Source: Puniceicoccales bacterium
GTDB taxonomy: Bacteria > Verrucomicrobiota > Verrucomicrobiia > Opitutales > UBA953
Assembly: GCA_031279675.1 (NCBI GenBank)
Contig: JAITIB010000008.1
Coordinates: forward strand, 1-5,732
Direction of reading: 5' to 3'
DNA length: 5,732 nucleotides
Below the pieces are notes generated by a model that worked only from the letters and a program-made list of their open reading frames with translations, was not told where the DNA came from and ran no database searches. The position numbers were made by a program, and so were the translations under genes. The number at the start of each line of letters is the position of its first letter. Position 1 is the first letter of the stretch. Below, in pieces: positions 1-5,462 of this stretch.

Positions 1-137
1 GCCACCGCCTCGGCCTCGCCTACGTCTCCTGCTCCCCCTACCGCGTCCCCACCGCCCGCCTCGCCGCCGCCCAAGCCGCCATCGAAGAGAAAAAAGCCAC
101 AGCCGCCGCAAAAACCAAACCCGCCAGGAAAAAATAA
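1..137 (+). CDS. ppdK: Pyruvate, phosphate dikinase, C-terminal end (partial)
   Basis: Only the last 44 codons are present, read from base 3 to the TAA at 135-137; the rest lies left of the window. PPDK is a cytoplasmic enzyme that interconverts pyruvate, ATP and phosphate with phosphoenolpyruvate, AMP and pyrophosphate. The peptide contains [20 protein letters not shown], which closely matches the signature that closes the PEP/pyruvate-binding TIM-barrel domain of PPDK (family form [24 protein letters not shown]). The catalytic Cys of the CGEHGG motif lies upstream of this segment and is not visible. After AAQAA the protein carries a short basic, Ala/Lys-rich tail ([17 protein letters not shown]) that many family members lack. 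The gene is followed by a strong hairpin terminator, so it is a separate transcription unit from the phage genes. Recognition rests on motif memory, but the motif is distinctive. Confidence 0.92.
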   Translation, partial: [44 protein letters not shown]

Positions 138-176
138 ATCCCGCAACCTTGGCCCCACCGGGAAAACACTTCCCCT

Positions 177-219
177 CACGCACAAAGCGCGCCACCCAAC
201 CGGCGCGCTTTTGCGTGTG
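177..219 (+). terminator. Hairpin terminator after ppdK
   Basis: A long inverted repeat lies 39 bases after the ppdK stop. The left arm at 177-193 (CACGCACAAAGCGCGCC) pairs with the right arm at 202-219 (GGCGCGCTTTTGCGTGTG) around an 8-base loop, with one or two mismatches or bulges. The GC-rich inner stem and the T-run in its right arm fit an intrinsic terminator for ppdK. It could also act on transcripts arriving from the right, since the structure is nearly symmetrical. Confidence 0.75.
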
Positions 220-465
220 CCGCCCCTGTTCCACACGTCACGCCTGCCCTCACCTCCGCCGATAAAAGACCTTACTCAAAAACTTTTCCGAAAACCTCCC
301 TCTGTTCGTGTCGCACCTTCTCCGCTGTCGTGTGTCGTGATGAAAAAAACAACACATCAAACACACCTTGGCACAAAGCAACAGCTCCCCGCCACAATCA
401 ACATCCACCCGCTAACCGCGTGTAATATGGCCTGCAATCAGTGTGGATTCGCTCACACCCGCCAC
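220..465. other. Intergenic stretch with no supported gene
   Basis: Between the ppdK terminator and the end of the XRE regulator I see no convincing gene on either strand. If the XRE gene belongs to the Mu-like prophage, the left phage end should lie here or in ppdK-proximal DNA. I cannot identify a TG...CA-type end or a 5-bp target duplication. Confidence 0.4.
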
Positions 466-798
466 CTAACCACGGACATTGCCACTGTCCTTGGTGCAGG
501 CACTACCCTTACAACAGGCACACGATTTCGCCAATGCCGCCTGTGCCTCCAACAACAAACTCGCCGGGTCTGTCTTCAACGCCTGCGCCACGCGGTACAA
601 CGTCGCCACCGTCGGCGTCCGCGTGCCCCGCTCCACGAAACTGATCATCTGCTGAGACATTCCCGCCAGCTTCGCCAGACGTGTCATGGACAAGTCAGCC
701 GCCAGCCGCCGCGCCTTTAGCACCCGCGCCACCCCAGCAGAGTACTCCTCTGTATCCACGTCCAATGACATTCGGCGAGTATACCATTGCCATGTCAC
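466..798 (-). CDS. XRE-family helix-turn-helix transcriptional regulator
   Basis: This 110-residue cytoplasmic DNA-binding protein has a single Cro/C1-type HTH domain at about residues 21-85. It shows a first helix (ARVLKARRLAADLS), a second helix around RLAKLAGM, the recognition-helix signature SQQMISFVERG (48-58), and the usual trailing helices (TVATLYRVAQAL, then DPASLLLEA). The GTG start at 798 is preferred because an AGGAGG lies five bases upstream (804-809); the internal ATG at codon 10 has no such site. The gene is divergent from the phage head genes, the position expected of a C-type repressor in a Mu-like prophage. That role is inferred: the family also includes host and toxin-antitoxin regulators. 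The C-terminal tail is odd in holding four cysteines (93, 95, 96, 101). A palindrome next to its RBS may be an autoregulatory operator. Confidence 0.85.
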   Translation of the reverse strand: MTWQWYTRRMSLDVDTEEYSAGVARVLKARRLAADLSMTRLAKLAGMSQQMISFVERGTRTPTVATLYRVAQALKTDPASLLLEAQAALAKSCACCKGSACTKDSGNVRG

Positions 799-803
799 TT
801 CCG

Positions 804-809
804 CCTCCT
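804..809 (-). promoter_or_regulatory. Shine-Dalgarno for the XRE regulator
   Basis: The minus strand reads AGGAGG here, five bases before the GTG at 798. This is the best ribosome binding site in the window and is what decides the GTG start. The ATG at 795 on the same strand is in another frame that soon stops. Confidence 0.75.
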
Positions 810-810
810 A

Positions 811-821
811 ACTATGGTAGT
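811..821. promoter_or_regulatory. Possible operator palindrome upstream of the XRE gene
   Basis: The sequence ACTATGGTAGT is a short inverted repeat (ACTA-N3-TAGT) lying directly upstream of the XRE Shine-Dalgarno. On the minus strand it overlaps a weak -10-like hexamer, CATACT. XRE regulators often bind such palindromes to repress themselves. The half-site is only four bases and no second copy was found, so this is tentative. Confidence 0.25.
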
Positions 822-1049
822 ATGTTTTCCTTGCAGACACCTCCATCTTCGGCATTGTCGTTTTCAGAAAAAACAAACGCTCACTAATTCAAACTGTGCA
901 AACCATGACACCGACACCACCAGCTCCGCCGCCTGCCTGCAGCCTCTCTCGTGCTGCCGACACCGCCGCGCCTCGCATTGTGTCGCTCTGTGTCAGGCAG
1001 GCAAATCTCGCAAAATCCGTCCGCACGCGTCGCACCTTTTTTAAAAATG
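822..1049. other. Intergenic stretch with no supported gene
   Basis: The A/T-richer part (about 835-900) is a plausible regulatory region for the leftward regulator and for lost rightward early phage genes. No good -35/-10 pair or complete gene can be defended. The leftward frames that cross it are low-complexity and do not resemble a protein I know. Confidence 0.35.
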
Positions 1050-1656
1050 TCACATGGCTGGTGCTGCCGTTTCCCGATGGTGCGTTTGCGCGGGAGGTCC
1101 AGATAGAAGTTGCCCCATATGGGAGTCGAGGAGGCAAGGATGTAAAAGGAGGGTGAGGGGATGCAAATTGGATGTTTTTTTCGCGGAGCAATTCGACTGG
1201 GGTCTTGTTGGTGCGCGCGCGGTTTTTCCGGGCGAAGTGGTCGATTCGCAGCGGATGGTGTATTGGAAACGGGGAAGGCTTTGGGCGTGCATTTGCGGCC
1301 AGTAATGGGGGATGTCGGTGAGATATTTGGTGTCCATTTGCAAGCGGGTGAGAGGGGCGTGATTGGCTTTGAATGCGCGCGGGTCGGCCTTGCGTTTGCG
1401 TTTGTGTTTGCGTGGGCGTTTGCGCACCAGGCGTGCGTCGCGCAGAATGCGGTGCGCAGCGCCTTTGCCTACGGGCAGATCGAAGGCTTCGACGAGTCTG
1501 CGCGCCCCGAAACAAGGGGTCTTTTTTCACGCGGCAATGACGAGTTTTTCAAGAGACGGCTTGGTGCGCGCGGGTTGGTTGAGGGGACATCGGGAACGGT
1601 CGGCGAGCGTGTGACTTGAGGGTTCGCTTGCCCAACACTCTCAGGGGATGAAGTTT
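1050..1656 (-). pseudogene. Degraded rve/DDE integrase-type transposase (IS remnant)
   Basis: Read leftward, three frame segments give recognisable pieces of an integrase-core transposase. First comes a helical N-terminal part ending RRLVEAFDLPVGKGAAHRIL, then a very basic linker (RKRPRKHKRKRK). Next is the start of the catalytic core, QMDTKYLTDIPHYWPQM, whose Asp (codon at 1332-1334) fits the first DDE acidic residue, and then LPRFQYTIRC. At about 1248 the frame changes and the sequence jumps to a C-terminal piece, NRARTNKTPVELLREKNIQF (about 1165-1240). It then returns to the first frame for LTLLLHPCLLDSHMGQLL. The middle of the core, with the second Asp and the Glu, is missing. The N-terminal region is also in disagreeing frames (stops near 1535 and 1549), so the right boundary is approximate. 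I see no terminal inverted repeats or target duplication. The family is IS481-like or a related rve group; the exact family is uncertain. It cannot be active. Confidence 0.65.
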
Positions 1657-1710
1657 CATGGTCTGGTTTGTGTCCGCGCTCCCGCCGCCTCCACATGGGT
1701 CAACATCTCT

Positions 1711-1974
1711 ATGGGTCTTTCCACCCCCACGCCCAAGGACGATTACCCGCCCGCCCGCAACGTCGCACTGCGCCACGGCCTCTCCACCAGCGCCGCCGCA
1801 CGCCTCGTCGGCGTCTCCCGCCAGACCATCACGCGCTGGGTGCGCGACTCGCGCCCCAACCGACGCCCCCTCCTCGTCCACGGCGAGGACTGGGGGATGC
1901 GCGGCTCGCGGGTCGAGATCTACCCGTCAGCACTCCCAAAGATGCGCACCTGCATCGCCTTCCCAAAAAAGTGA
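1711..1974 (+). CDS. Small helix-turn-helix DNA-binding protein
   Basis: The frame gives an 87-residue protein from the ATG at 1711, or 108 residues from the ATG at 1648. I prefer 1711 because the upstream 21 codons read as non-conserved sequence and overlap the end of the IS remnant; neither start has a good Shine-Dalgarno. Residues about 15-45 form an HTH: GLSTSAAARLVGVSRQTITR followed by WVRDSRPNRRPLL, the pattern of Hin/MerR/transposase-type recognition helices. A short beta-like tail follows (HGEDWGMRGSRVEIYPSALP). I do not recognise a named family. It could be a phage early regulator, an excisionase-like protein, or a terminase small-subunit relative. It lies between the IS remnant and the phage head genes, on their strand. 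Confidence 0.6.
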   Translation: MGLSTPTPKDDYPPARNVALRHGLSTSAAARLVGVSRQTITRWVRDSRPNRRPLLVHGEDWGMRGSRVEIYPSALPKMRTCIAFPKK

Positions 1975-1987
1975 GAGCCGAAATTCA

Positions 1988-2017
1988 TTTTCTCCGCGCC
2001 CTCCGCGTCTCCGCGTG
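1988..2017 (+). repeat. CTCCGCG-rich direct repeat, copy A
   Basis: This 30-base unit begins with a T-run and contains three CTCCGCG heptamers in near-tandem, ending GCGTGG. It is almost identical to the copy at 2114-2143, with differences in the middle and at the last base. It lies just after the HTH gene stop. Confidence 0.7.
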
Positions 2018-2018
2018 G

Positions 2019-2075
2019 TCGAGTGGCCTCGACGGGACATTGATTTTGCTGCGCAAAATGTTCCGCCTTCGGCGG
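2019..2075. repeat. Cluster of three small hairpins
   Basis: Three perfect short inverted repeats follow each other: TCGAG/CTCGA (2019-2032, loop TGGC), ATTTTGC/GCAAAAT (2043-2059, loop TGC) and CCGCC/GGCGG (2063-2075, loop TTC). The third appears again in reverse-complement form at 2287-2299 (CCGCCGAAGGCGG). The cluster sits between the two CTCCGCG repeats. It could act as a terminator/attenuator or be part of a REP-like element. None is followed by a strong T-run. Confidence 0.5.
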
Positions 2076-2113
2076 GTCAGCCTGATTCTGGATGGATGTG
2101 TTCATGGTTGTTT

Positions 2114-2143
2114 TTTTCTCCGCGACCTCCGCGTCTCCGCGTG
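2114..2143 (+). repeat. CTCCGCG-rich direct repeat, copy B
   Basis: This is the second copy of the unit at 1988-2017 in the same orientation, again T-run first and three CTCCGCG heptamers. The copies are 96 bases apart. From about 2144 to 2370 no gene is supported before the portal start. Confidence 0.7.
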
Positions 2144-2617
2144 AGCCTCGGTTGCTTGTTCGTGTGTTTCATTTTTCACCTCCCCTTCCTTAAACCGTCC
2201 AAAGCGACCAAATGGAACACACCAGCGCGCTTTCTTCGTGTAGAGTGGCGCCAGTGAGCGTCACCCTCCATAACACAGCGTCCCCGCCGCCGAAGGCGGA
2301 AACCCGCGCAGCCGGTCAACGTCCGCGCGGACACCGCGCCCTCCCGCCCCTCTCGCAGTTGCACACCATCATGCGCATGAGGGACCAGCTCAACCCGCGC
2401 CGCAACCTCACGCTCGCACGCGCCGTGCGCCTGCTGGAGTCCTACACTCGCGGCGACTACGCCGACCTCATGTGGGCGCTGGGCGCCCCCGTGCTCGGCA
2501 TCGAGAGCGCCGACGCCGACCTGCTCACCATCACCACACGCCGAAAGGCCGCACTCGCACGCATGGAATGGGACATCCGCACCGTCAGCGAGCGCGACAC
2601 CCGCCACGCCCAGAATC

Positions 2618-2690
2618 AAAGTGAAAAGGGAGAAGTGAAAAGTGAAAACAACGACACTTCTCACCTCTCACTTCCAACTTCTCACTTTTT
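2618..2690 (+). repeat. In-gene palindromic repeat, copy 1
   Basis: The left arm of AAGTGAAAAG-type units (about 2618-2648) pairs imperfectly with a right arm of CTTCTCACTT-type units (2656-2690) around a short loop (CAACGAC). The outer AAAGTGA/TCACTTT and a middle GAAGTGA/TCACTTC stem are perfect. The element lies inside the portal gene, between WDIRTVSERDTRHAQ and TLADEQRH, and is read through without a stop. It adds roughly 28 residues, including NNDTSHLSLPTSHFF. Positions 2639-2673 match copy 2 with one mismatch in 35. Confidence 0.75.
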
Positions 2691-3859
2691 CCGAGGCCAC
2701 TCGACCCTCGCCGACGAGCAGCGCCACGCCCTGCGCGCAGCCTACGAGCGCATCCCCGCCCTCTACACCACCTTCGCCCACCTCGCCACAGCCTCCTGGC
2801 GCGGCTTCGCCCATCGACCCCGCCCACTTCGTCATCCGCGAAGTCGAGGACCCCATCGACGAGGTCGCCCTCATCGCCTACATCCGAAAGCTCCTCAGCC
2901 AGCGCGACTGGGACGGGCGCATCGAGACCTTCGGCATCCCCCCCACCTTCATCATCCTCCCCCCCGACGTCCCGCCCGGCGAGGTGGACCGCTACCGCGC
3001 CATGTGCGAAGCCATCATCTCCGACGCCCGCGGCGTCCTCCCCAGCGGCTCCGATGTCAAGACCCTCGATATCGCCAACCAAGGCCCCTCCCCATTCCTC
3101 GAACACCTCCGCTACCAGGACGAACAGATCGTCATGGCCGGCACCGCCGGAAAACTCTCCATGCTCACCGACGCCACCGGCCTCGGCAGCGGCGCCGCCG
3201 AGATGCACAAGGCCGTCTTCGACACCATCGCCGAGGCCGAGGCCGCCGAAATCAGCGCCATCATCCACCGCCAGCTCGACCTTCCCCTCCTCGCCCACGC
3301 CTTCCCCGGCGAGCCCGCCCTCGCCGGCTGGAGCCTTTCCGCCAAACCCGCCGACGAGACCGAAAAAGTCCTCTCCTGGGCACAGCTCGCCCGCGACGCC
3401 GGAGCCGCCGTCGACTGGGAGGAGCTCTCCAAACGCTCCGGCATCGCCCTCGCCGCAAGTCCCCCGATTCCCGCCCTCCCAGCCCCCCAGCCCGGCGAGG
3501 AAGTCGTCACCTCGCCCTCAAATTTGCCCCCGCCGCCCCCGGTGGCACCCCAAGCCCCCGCCGCCGCCCTCGAAGCCCGCCACGAGCCCGCAAGCGGCCA
3601 GCAAACGCCGCCTGCGCAACAGACCACACCCGGCGCGGAGCTCCTCGGCATCACGGAGAGCGCCGCCACCCCCGCCGCCTACCACGCCGCCCTGGAGCGC
3701 ATCCGGGACGAATTCCCCGCCCTCGCCCGCCAGATCTACACCTCCACCCGCGCCGCGGACGCCCTCGGCGAGGCCCTCGCCCAGGCCGCCAGCCTCGCCC
3801 TGGCGGAAAGTGAAAGCAACGACACTTCTCACCTCTCACTTTTCACTTCTCACTTATAA
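2642..3859 (+). CDS. Possible separately translated C-terminal portal fragment
   Basis: The downstream portal frame is open from a GTG at 2642 to the TAA at 3857-3859, 405 codons. It contains all portal homology after the frame change. The GTG lies inside palindromic copy 1 and has GGGAG nine bases upstream (2628-2632). The first ~55 residues are not portal sequence: they start with a hydrophobic repeat-encoded stretch (MKTTTLLTSHFQLLTF) and continue as an out-of-frame reading of the portal N-terminal half. Homology begins at PIDPAHF near residue 57. Expression is speculative, and a portal lacking its N-terminal third is unlikely to assemble. This entry overlaps the pseudogene entry and describes the same locus. 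Confidence 0.3.
   Translation: MKTTTLLTSHFQLLTFSEATRPSPTSSATPCAQPTSASPPSTPPSPTSPQPPGAASPIDPAHFVIREVEDPIDEVALIAYIRKLLSQRDWDGRIETFGIPPTFIILPPDVPPGEVDRYRAMCEAIISDARGVLPSGSDVKTLDIANQGPSPFLEHLRYQDEQIVMAGTAGKLSMLTDATGLGSGAAEMHKAVFDTIAEAEAAEISAIIHRQLDLPLLAHAFPGEPALAGWSLSAKPADETEKVLSWAQLARDAGAAVDWEELSKRSGIALAASPPIPALPAPQPGEEVVTSPSNLPPPPPVAPQAPAAALEARHEPASGQQTPPAQQTTPGAELLGITESAATPAAYHAALERIRDEFPALARQIYTSTRAADALGEALAQAASLALAESESNDTSHLSLFTSHL
3807..3855 (+). repeat. Palindromic repeat at the portal/MuF junction, copy 2
   Basis: This shorter copy keeps the loop and right arm of copy 1 but only a stub of the left arm; AAAGTGA can still pair with TCACTTT. Its 3807-3841 segment matches 2639-2673 at 34 of 35 bases. 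It encodes the last portal residues (ESNDTSHLSLFTSHL) and runs directly into TAA and the ATG of the next gene. A TATAAT lies at 3855-3860 but has no -35 partner. Confidence 0.75.
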
Positions 3860-3860
3860 T

Positions 3861-5330
3861 ATGGCCGCCAAACATCCATCCCGCCCGCAGCCCCCCGGCA
3901 TCCCCCTCGCCCCCAACGCCCTGGCACAAGCCCGCCTCGCCGGCAAACGCCTCACACCCACGCCCCTCGACAGCGAAACCCTCGCGGCCCTGCCGCTGGC
4001 CGCCCGCGAGGCCGGGTTCTTCTCCGCCAAGGTGGATTCCCTGGAGCGGCTCGCCGCCATGAAAGCCAGGATCGAGGACGCCCTCGCCATGCCCCCGGAC
4101 AAAGCCTTCGCCGACCGCGCCGCCTTCGTCGCCGACATGCGCATCGCCATGGGCGCCGAGGAAGGCGACACCGGCGCCCTCACCGACATCGACAGCGCAC
4201 GCCGCCTCGGCCTCATCTATGATTTTCAGATCGAGGACGCCTACTCCCACGCCCGCTGGCAGGCCGGGCAGACCCCGGACATCCTCGACGCCTTCCCCTG
4301 CCAGGAACTCATCCGCGTCGAACAGCGTGACAACCCCCGCGACTGGGCGCCACGCTGGCTCGCAGCCGGAGGCAAACTTTCCAAGTCCCGCCGCATGATC
4401 GCACGCAAAGACTCCCCCGTCTGGACCGCCCTCTCCGCCTTTGGACGCCCCTGGCCCCCTTTCGACTACGGATCCGGAATGGGCGTGCGGGACGTGGACC
4501 GCGAAGAGGCCATCGCCGAAGGCGTCATCACCAAGGACACCATCGTCCAGCCCGATCAAAAGCACTTCCAGCGCACCCTTGAAAAATCCATCAAGAAACT
4601 CCCCCCCGAAATGCGCGAGCTCCTGCGCGAGGACTTCGGCGGCGCCGTGCGCATCGACGAGGACACCGGCAAGATCCACTTCTTCGGCTCCCGCCCCGAC
4701 GAACTCCTCGCCGACCGCGACGCCGAAAAGAAAGCCGCCGCACGCGCCCCCCTGCCAACGCTGCCGGACCCTGCCAAGGCCAACACCGCCATCCAGGCCG
4801 GCGACGCCGAGCCCGTGTCCAACCCCAAGCTCGGCGAAATCCCCACCCTCTTCGCCCCGCACCTCAACCAAGGCGGTCCGTATTCCCGCGAGTACCGCAA
4901 GCAATACCTCCCCGCCGCCCGCGCCGCCCTGAAGGACGGCAACCACTTCCCCGGAGAGAGCCGCGACGGACAGGAGGCCGCACCGGAAATCTTCCATAAG
5001 ATCTTCCGCAAAGACGGCGCGGAATACGGAATCAAAGTCCTCGTCGAAAAAGCCGGGGACTGGAAAGCGCGCCTCAAAGGAGAAATCGCAGACTTGCGCG
5101 CCACCGCCGCGAAAATGGAAAACGTCCGCAAAGGCGCCACCGGACCTGCCGCGGAATTGCGCGCCCGCGCCGCGAAGCTCGAAGCCGAGCTTCAAGAAAT
5201 TGAACGCACCAAGCCCTACGGCCGCGCCTGGAACTACTACGACGTCCCGGCAGACCGGCTGAGGGAGGAATTTCAGGCCTGGCGCCACCGCAACGACACC
5301 CCGCCAAAAAGAAAAGGAGGCAAAGACTGA
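3861..5330 (+). CDS. MuF-like phage head morphogenesis protein (Mu gp30-like) with C-terminal extension
   Basis: The 489-residue product resembles the Mu F / SPP1 gp7 minor head proteins that sit near the portal and act in early prohead assembly. Family landmarks are FFSAKVDSLERLAAMKARI (about 54-72), LTDIDSARRLGLIYDFQIED and ARWQAGQTPDILDAFPCQEL (about 111-151), NPRDWAPRWLAAGGK, and the motif DSPVWTALSAFGRPWPPFDY with GSGMGVRDVDREEA (about 186-218). Clear homology ends near residue 275 (GKIHFF). The remaining ~215 residues include EYGIKVLVEKAGDWKARLKG, a charged helical, probable coiled-coil stretch (about 400-448), and PYGRAWNYYDVPADRLREEF near the end, with a basic tail. The ATG at 3861 is chosen because upstream codons in this frame are a shadow of the portal gene. 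It has no Shine-Dalgarno and starts one base after the portal stop, so it would depend on translational coupling. It appears intact. Confidence 0.82.
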   Translation: MAAKHPSRPQPPGIPLAPNALAQARLAGKRLTPTPLDSETLAALPLAAREAGFFSAKVDSLERLAAMKARIEDALAMPPDKAFADRAAFVADMRIAMGAEEGDTGALTDIDSARRLGLIYDFQIEDAYSHARWQAGQTPDILDAFPCQELIRVEQRDNPRDWAPRWLAAGGKLSKSRRMIARKDSPVWTALSAFGRPWPPFDYGSGMGVRDVDREEAIAEGVITKDTIVQPDQKHFQRTLEKSIKKLPPEMRELLREDFGGAVRIDEDTGKIHFFGSRPDELLADRDAEKKAAARAPLPTLPDPAKANTAIQAGDAEPVSNPKLGEIPTLFAPHLNQGGPYSREYRKQYLPAARAALKDGNHFPGESRDGQEAAPEIFHKIFRKDGAEYGIKVLVEKAGDWKARLKGEIADLRATAAKMENVRKGATGPAAELRARAAKLEAELQEIERTKPYGRAWNYYDVPADRLREEFQAWRHRNDTPPKRKGGKD

Positions 5331-5347
5331 CGCCCATGCCTCCGTGC

Positions 5348-5382
5348 GGGGAGCATCCGGCCTTAGAAGGCCCATTCTCCCC
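5348..5382. repeat. Hairpin downstream of the MuF-like gene
   Basis: GGCCTT/AAGGCC (5359-5372, loop AG) is nested inside an outer GGGGAG/CTCCCC pair (5348-5353 with 5377-5382). The inner stem is perfect; the bulge between the stems is 5 bases on one side and 4 on the other. It lies 17 bases after the stop codon. A TTTT occurs a few bases after the outer arm (5388-5391), so it may be a weak terminator or an RNA-processing hairpin. Confidence 0.45.
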
Positions 5383-5462
5383 TACACTTTTGAGACCAAG
5401 CACACCAGGCCCCCGCCGACGACGCAACACTTTTTCACCCAGCACAAACCAACGGAACACCC

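Larger units (their letters stand above)
2371..3859 (+). pseudogene. Broken DUF935 portal protein (Mu gp29-like)
   Basis: Portal proteins form the dodecameric ring at the capsid vertex through which DNA is packaged and ejected. The N-terminal part, in the frame of the ATG at 2371, has the family pattern NPRRNLTLARAVRLLESYTR, then GDYADLMWA, RRKAALARMEWDIRTVSE, TLADEQRHALRAAYERI and FAHLATASWRGFAH. Near 2812 homology moves to the next frame (+1) with PIDPAHFVIREVEDPIDEV, RDWDGRIETFGIPPTFIIL, GSDVKTLDI, YQDEQIVMAGTAGKLSMLTD and the helical C-terminal part to the TAA at 3857-3859. From family memory, roughly 45 residues should separate WRGFAH from PIDPAHF. An internal deletion plus frame change is therefore inferred, not a simple one-base error. 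Residues from about 2612 to 2695 are an in-frame palindromic insert. A Pro/Ala-rich tail precedes the stop. No clear Shine-Dalgarno precedes 2371; the same frame opens earlier, at 2212. The terminase gene that normally precedes the portal is absent. Confidence 0.82.

Noticed and set aside
340..445. A CxxxCxxC (CNMACNQC) pattern in a rightward frame, reminiscent of a radical SAM cluster motif.
   Set aside because: The frame runs into antisense XRE coding sequence and shows no other radical SAM features; the match is most likely chance.
305..1040. A shared GTCGCACCTT decamer (near 310 and 1029) and several TGTGTCG words as possible Mu-type transposase binding sites or phage ends.
   Set aside because: The matches are too short and irregular in GC-rich DNA to support an end or att site without comparison to a complete phage.
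889..1530. A 213-codon leftward open frame.
   Set aside because: Only a short part (about 1165-1240) matches transposase sequence; the rest is a shadow created by frameshifts and does not represent one protein.
1054..1619. Rightward open frames opposite the IS remnant.
   Set aside because: They are antisense to recognisable transposase fragments and contain no family motifs.
1988..2143. A two-repeat CRISPR-like arrangement.
   Set aside because: There are only two units with a 96-base gap, the repeat is internally tandem, and no cas genes are present.
2821..3813. Continuation of the first portal frame after the frame change.
   Set aside because: It turns into Arg/Pro-rich low-complexity sequence typical of a shadow frame, while portal motifs continue in the next frame.
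3054..3860. An upstream extension of the MuF frame, giving a 758-residue protein.
   Set aside because: The added residues are Pro/Ser/Arg-rich and are the out-of-frame reading of the portal C-terminal half; homology begins after the ATG at 3861.
3855..3860. A perfect TATAAT before the MuF-like start codon as a promoter.
   Set aside because: No -35 hexamer lies at 16-18 bases, and transcription from it would begin downstream of the ATG.
3843..5375. A 510-codon open frame on the minus strand opposite the MuF-like gene.
   Set aside because: It is Gly/Val/Ala/Phe-rich with no recognisable motif, exactly antisense to a gene with clear family homology; high third-position GC keeps the antisense frame open.
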